From positions 4,526,001 to 4,590,000 of the forward strand of contig NZ_AP022560.1 of NCBI RefSeq assembly GCF_010726085.1: a DNA stretch of 64,000 bases. The letters run 5' to 3'. The notes below the pieces were generated by a model. That model did not search any database and was not told the origin of the DNA. It saw nothing but the letters and a program-made list of their open reading frames with translations. The position numbers and the translations under genes are program-made. This document shows, in pieces, positions 61,226 through 64,000 of the stretch. Positions within the stretch are counted from its first letter, which is position 1; each line of letters starts with the position of its first letter. This stretch comes from Mycolicibacterium moriokaense (GTDB taxonomy: Bacteria > Actinomycetota > Actinomycetes > Mycobacteriales > Mycobacteriaceae).

Positions 61226-62395
61226 TCAGACTGTTTGCAGGCTACCGAACACCGTCGAGCTGACGAGCGGCGCCATGGGCCCACCGATCAGCAGTGAGAT
61301 ATCCGCTCCTGCGACGGGATTCGGTGAGCCACCGCGAATTTGGCGCACGGCCTCTACGGCGAGGCCGATGCCGTGAACAAATCCTTCGGCCATGTTGCCG
61401 CCCGACGTGTTGATCGGCAGCCTGCCCCGCTCGACGGTCAGGTTGTCGACCGTCATGAACTCGCCGGCTTCGGGGCCCGGCGGGCACAGCCCGTGGTCGA
61501 TCATCGCGGCGACCGCAGGGCCGGTGAAGTTCTCGTACACCTGGGCGACGTCGACGTCGGCGGCGCCGATGCCCGCGCCGTCCCACAGTCGCCGCACCAT
61601 CTCCGGATGAAAACCCGCTGACGTGTAGCGCTCCTCGTTCTCCGTCGACTCGGTCCACCCCGCCGCCGCGCCCTGCACACCTGACAGGATCACGGCGGGC
61701 GTGCCTGCGAACTCGCCATGCCGGTCTGTTGCGGCGACGAGAATCGCTGCTGCACCGTCATTTTCGCGAGAGCAGTCGTAGAGGTGCAGCGGCTCGGTGA
61801 TGAACCTGCTGTTCTCATAAAGGTCGTGGTCGAGCGGTTTCCCGAATGCCACCGCCCGCGGATTGTTCTGAGCGTGGTGGTAGCTGGCCATCGCGACGGC
61901 CTCCAGCGCCGACGGCGGTACCCCGTCGACCTCGAGCATCCGCTGGGTGCGCAGCGCGCAGATCTGCGGCGGCGCCATGACGCCGTGCGCGGTGTAGAGC
62001 GTGCCCAGGTGTCCCTTGGCGAACGCGCGACGCCCGTCCACGGCTTCGGACAGGCCACGGTACACGGCGACGCAGCGGGCCTGGCCGCTGTAAACGGCTG
62101 CGGCCGCGCAGTTGACGGCCGCTGCGAGCGCTCCGCCCCCGCCGCCCCAGATCTGCGTCGACCACCGGACCTCGTGGACGCCCAGGGCTGCGCCGATCGC
62201 CAACCCTTCCGACGAGTCCTCGGAGTAGGACACGAACCCGTCGATGGTGCGGGGGTCGCAGCCCGCGTCCGCGCAGGCGGCGAGGATCGCCTGCAGCACC
62301 AGTTGCGATGAGGTGAGCTCGCTGGTGCCGCGACGCAGATAGTCGGTCGTCCCGACGCCGACGACCGCGGTCGCACCCCGGAAACCGCTACTCAC
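61226..62395 (-). CDS. Thiolase-like lipid-transfer protein (Ltp2-type aldolase candidate)
   Basis: A 389-residue protein of the SCP2-thiolase/Ltp family. It lacks the classic thiolase nucleophile context and instead shows VAQVYENFTGPA with Y287, and LPINTSGGNMAEGFVHG with N329 and H341. This resembles Ltp2, in which a tyrosine in the same place drives retro-aldol cleavage of a beta-hydroxy steroid-CoA. Ltp2 works only in complex with a DUF35 protein, and here the DUF35 gene is directly upstream with a GTGA overlap (62392-62395). I infer an aldolase, not a thiolytic enzyme. Confidence 0.82.
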   Translation of the reverse strand: MSSGFRGATAVVGVGTTDYLRRGTSELTSSQLVLQAILAACADAGCDPRTIDGFVSYSEDSSEGLAIGAALGVHEVRWSTQIWGGGGGALAAAVNCAAAAVYSGQARCVAVYRGLSEAVDGRRAFAKGHLGTLYTAHGVMAPPQICALRTQRMLEVDGVPPSALEAVAMASYHHAQNNPRAVAFGKPLDHDLYENSRFITEPLHLYDCSRENDGAAAILVAATDRHGEFAGTPAVILSGVQGAAAGWTESTENEERYTSAGFHPEMVRRLWDGAGIGAADVDVAQVYENFTGPAVAAMIDHGLCPPGPEAGEFMTVDNLTVERGRLPINTSGGNMAEGFVHGIGLAVEAVRQIRGGSPNPVAGADISLLIGGPMAPLVSSTVFGSLQTV

Positions 62396-63150
62396 TGCTG
62401 GTCTCCCTCCAGATGCCACCGGATCAGCGGCCAGTGCTCGTCGTCGGGGGGTTGTTCGATCGTTCCGCGCACCGCGGTTCCGATCCTCGGGGTGATCCCG
62501 TCGGCGTTTTCGAGCACGCCGAGCAGTCGGCGTCCGCCGGCATGCGGCAGTTCAACGAGCACCACCACATACGGCAGGTGGCCGGTGGCCTCCGGGGTGA
62601 ACGCCTGCCACGTGCGCGTCCACGAGTAGATGGTGCCGACGGGTTCAACAGGCTCCCAGGCGGTTTCGAAGCTGTGGCAGGTGGGGCAGATCGGTCGCGG
62701 AGACCAGATCCAGGTCGCACAGTGTGGGCACCGCTGCATGAGCAGCCGGCCCTCCCGCAGGCCGTCCCAGTGCGGCGCGTCCACGCCGTCCCAGGCGGGG
62801 CCGGTGAGGTCGATCCACGGCGCGGTCTCGGGGATGTTGCGGACGCTGAACACCCGCCAACTGCCGTCGCGGTACCGCACCCATCGGCTGCGCAATTCCA
62901 ACCAGGTGTCATCGGGTTTGGTGTAGCGGATCACCGCGTCGAAGCGCTCGTCTCCGACGTCGGTGATGCGCTGCACCTCGGCAGCCTTGAGCCGGGTAGG
63001 CACGTCGGCGGATGCGATCAGCTGACCGATGCGGTCTGGAAGGAAATCGGCCAGCACCGCGGGATTATCCCCAGCGGCAACCGATTTGCCGTGAGCCTCC
63101 ACGATGCTGGCCAAGTCATTGGGAACGGTGGCGTCGAGGTGGGTGCTCAC
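62392..63150 (-). CDS. DUF35 OB-fold/zinc-ribbon protein with N-terminal NTF2-like domain
   Basis: A 252-residue two-domain protein. Residues 1-115 look like an NTF2/SnoaL-type alpha+beta domain (FLPDRIGQLI; VIRYTKPDDTWLELRSRW). Residues 125-250 are a DUF35 module: zinc-ribbon cysteines C141, C144, C155, C158 (CPHC and CPTC) then an OB-fold. In ChsH2 the DUF35 half binds Ltp2 and the N-terminal half is a MaoC hydratase. Here the MaoC half is replaced. The GTG at 63150 overlaps the previous gene's stop. A longer frame to 63558 runs inside the GNAT gene. Confidence 0.82.
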   Translation of the reverse strand: MSTHLDATVPNDLASIVEAHGKSVAAGDNPAVLADFLPDRIGQLIASADVPTRLKAAEVQRITDVGDERFDAVIRYTKPDDTWLELRSRWVRYRDGSWRVFSVRNIPETAPWIDLTGPAWDGVDAPHWDGLREGRLLMQRCPHCATWIWSPRPICPTCHSFETAWEPVEPVGTIYSWTRTWQAFTPEATGHLPYVVVLVELPHAGGRRLLGVLENADGITPRIGTAVRGTIEQPPDDEHWPLIRWHLEGDQQ

Positions 63151-64000
63151 CGTTGACCACCGAGTTGGAAGCGGACGTCGGTTCTGTCGTGCTGGAAGCC
63201 CGCCAAACGGCAGGCGTTGACCCACTCCGTGTCGTCGGAGTCCACGTACATGATGACGCCGCTGAACCCTGCCTCGTGGGCGGTCGCTGCCGCACCGCAC
63301 AGCAACCGGCGGCGCTCCTGCACCTGCGCGGTGGGCGGGGCGCTCGCCGCGGCGATCGTCGCGCAGCGGGCGAACTCCTCGGAAACGACGGGATCGTAAT
63401 CGAGTTCGACTGCGCCGACGACGCGCCCGGCCTCGCGCAGTCCGAGCAACTCGCCCGATGTGGAGTCGATCCAGTCGAGCGTCGAGGCGGATAGTTCTTC
63501 CAGAACCGGTGCGGCCGTGGCGTCTTCGAACGAATCTGTCGAACGGATGAGCTTCCACACTCGTCGGGTGCGCGGGATGAGGAAACGGTTGCTCAGCCGC
63601 CCGGCGGCGGGATGATTGCCTTGCGCCCAGGCCGTGATGGTGTGCGCACCGGTGCCCAACCAGCCGTCGGGCGCTCCCGTATCCAGGCCGACACGTTCGA
63701 GGAGCAAGGTGGTGATGCCGATCGACCGCAGCCGCGGATCGACGACGATGGCGGCATCGGCGACGCCATCGTCATCGACATCTAGTCGCATCAGGCCGGC
63801 GATCCGCTCGGGATGATCCGCCTCACCAAATGCGCTGCTGTAGGGCAGCATCCAGATGACCAGATGCTTGACCCGACTGTCGGATGCCGCCATCGAGCGC
63901 TGGACATCGGCGAAATCGATGGTGCAGTACTCGGGTTCGGCATCGTAGACAGCCGCGCGACTGAGCATGTCCTCCAATTGCGCGGCCTCGTCGGCGTCAA
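63147..64000 (-). CDS. GNAT-family acetyltransferase, MshD-like, N-terminus beyond window
   Basis: At least 284 residues of a two-lobed GNAT protein. The first lobe has DAAIVVDPRLRSIGITTLLL, the acetyl-CoA loop of the family. The second has RRRLLCGAAATAHEAGFSGVIMYVDSDDTEWVNACRLAGF. The arrangement recalls mycothiol synthase (MshD), but the true mshD is a housekeeping gene, and this copy is the upstream gene of a catabolic operon. The frame is open to the edge (DADEAAQLEDML...), so the start is outside. The acyl acceptor is unknown. Confidence 0.75.
   Translation of the reverse strand, partial: DADEAAQLEDMLSRAAVYDAEPEYCTIDFADVQRSMAASDSRVKHLVIWMLPYSSAFGEADHPERIAGLMRLDVDDDGVADAAIVVDPRLRSIGITTLLLERVGLDTGAPDGWLGTGAHTITAWAQGNHPAAGRLSNRFLIPRTRRVWKLIRSTDSFEDATAAPVLEELSASTLDWIDSTSGELLGLREAGRVVGAVELDYDPVVSEEFARCATIAAASAPPTAQVQERRRLLCGAAATAHEAGFSGVIMYVDSDDTEWVNACRLAGFQHDRTDVRFQLGGQR

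Overview
The window is high-GC actinobacterial DNA, almost certainly from a fast-growing environmental mycobacterium (Mycolicibacterium-like). The basis is a complete mce transport operon (two yrbE permeases and six mce genes), a mycofactocin-type dehydrogenase, an apparent orthologue of the Mycobacterium tuberculosis Rv1812c flavoprotein, a GH6 cellulase next to rnhA, and dense GTGA/ATGA-coupled gene strings. I see no tRNA, rRNA, CRISPR array, phage or insertion sequence.

Bases 1-31700 are a run of acyl-CoA catabolic operons. (a) 1-6437, minus strand: crotonase, two amidohydrolases, a FadD-like CoA ligase and two acyl-CoA dehydrogenases (the last cut by the window edge). (b) 6522-8338, minus: a DHDPS-fold lyase and an SDR, divergent from a TetR gene. 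(c) 9321-12879, minus: thiolase, crotonase, GntR regulator and thioesterase. It is divergent from a six-gene plus-strand operon of three crotonases and three CoA ligases (12991-19847). (d) 19921-23751, minus: SDR, thiolase, acyl-CoA dehydrogenase and GntR. It is divergent from an acyl-CoA dehydrogenase and a mycofactocin-type SDR. (e) 25963-28050, minus: MaoC hydratase, a 5'-truncated purU and a flavoprotein. (f) 28322-30691, plus: a pair of acyl-CoA dehydrogenases. Together these supply activation, dehydrogenation, hydration, oxidation and thiolysis of an unknown substrate that probably needs ring opening or C-C bond hydrolysis.

Bases 30800-43490 are mixed: a drug/metabolite exporter, two TetR genes, a P450, a dipicolinate-reductase-like oxidoreductase, a Rieske oxygenase, a nitronate-monooxygenase-like protein, an exported Ser/Thr-rich protein, the Rv1812c-like flavoprotein, a YdeI-like protein, an SPFH lipoprotein, RNase HI and a GH6 hydrolase.

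Bases 43490-64000 hold the mce island. The mce operon lies on the minus strand and begins with a 41-codon ORF coupled to yrbEA. A TetR gene, an aldehyde dehydrogenase, a 3Fe-4S ferredoxin, a second TetR, an SDR remnant, a third TetR paralogous to the first, and a second aldehyde dehydrogenase follow. On the minus strand come a CoA ligase and a thiolase/DUF35 pair like steroid side-chain aldolases, then a partial GNAT gene. Five copies of a palindrome, ACCTA-N7-TAGGT, lie in the promoter regions of this island and look like one local regulon binding one or both paralogous TetR proteins. This is the strongest candidate for an undescribed system here. A lipid-like substrate would be imported by Mce, oxidised by P450/ferredoxin and aldehyde dehydrogenases, activated and retro-aldol cleaved. 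The substrate is not readable from sequence.
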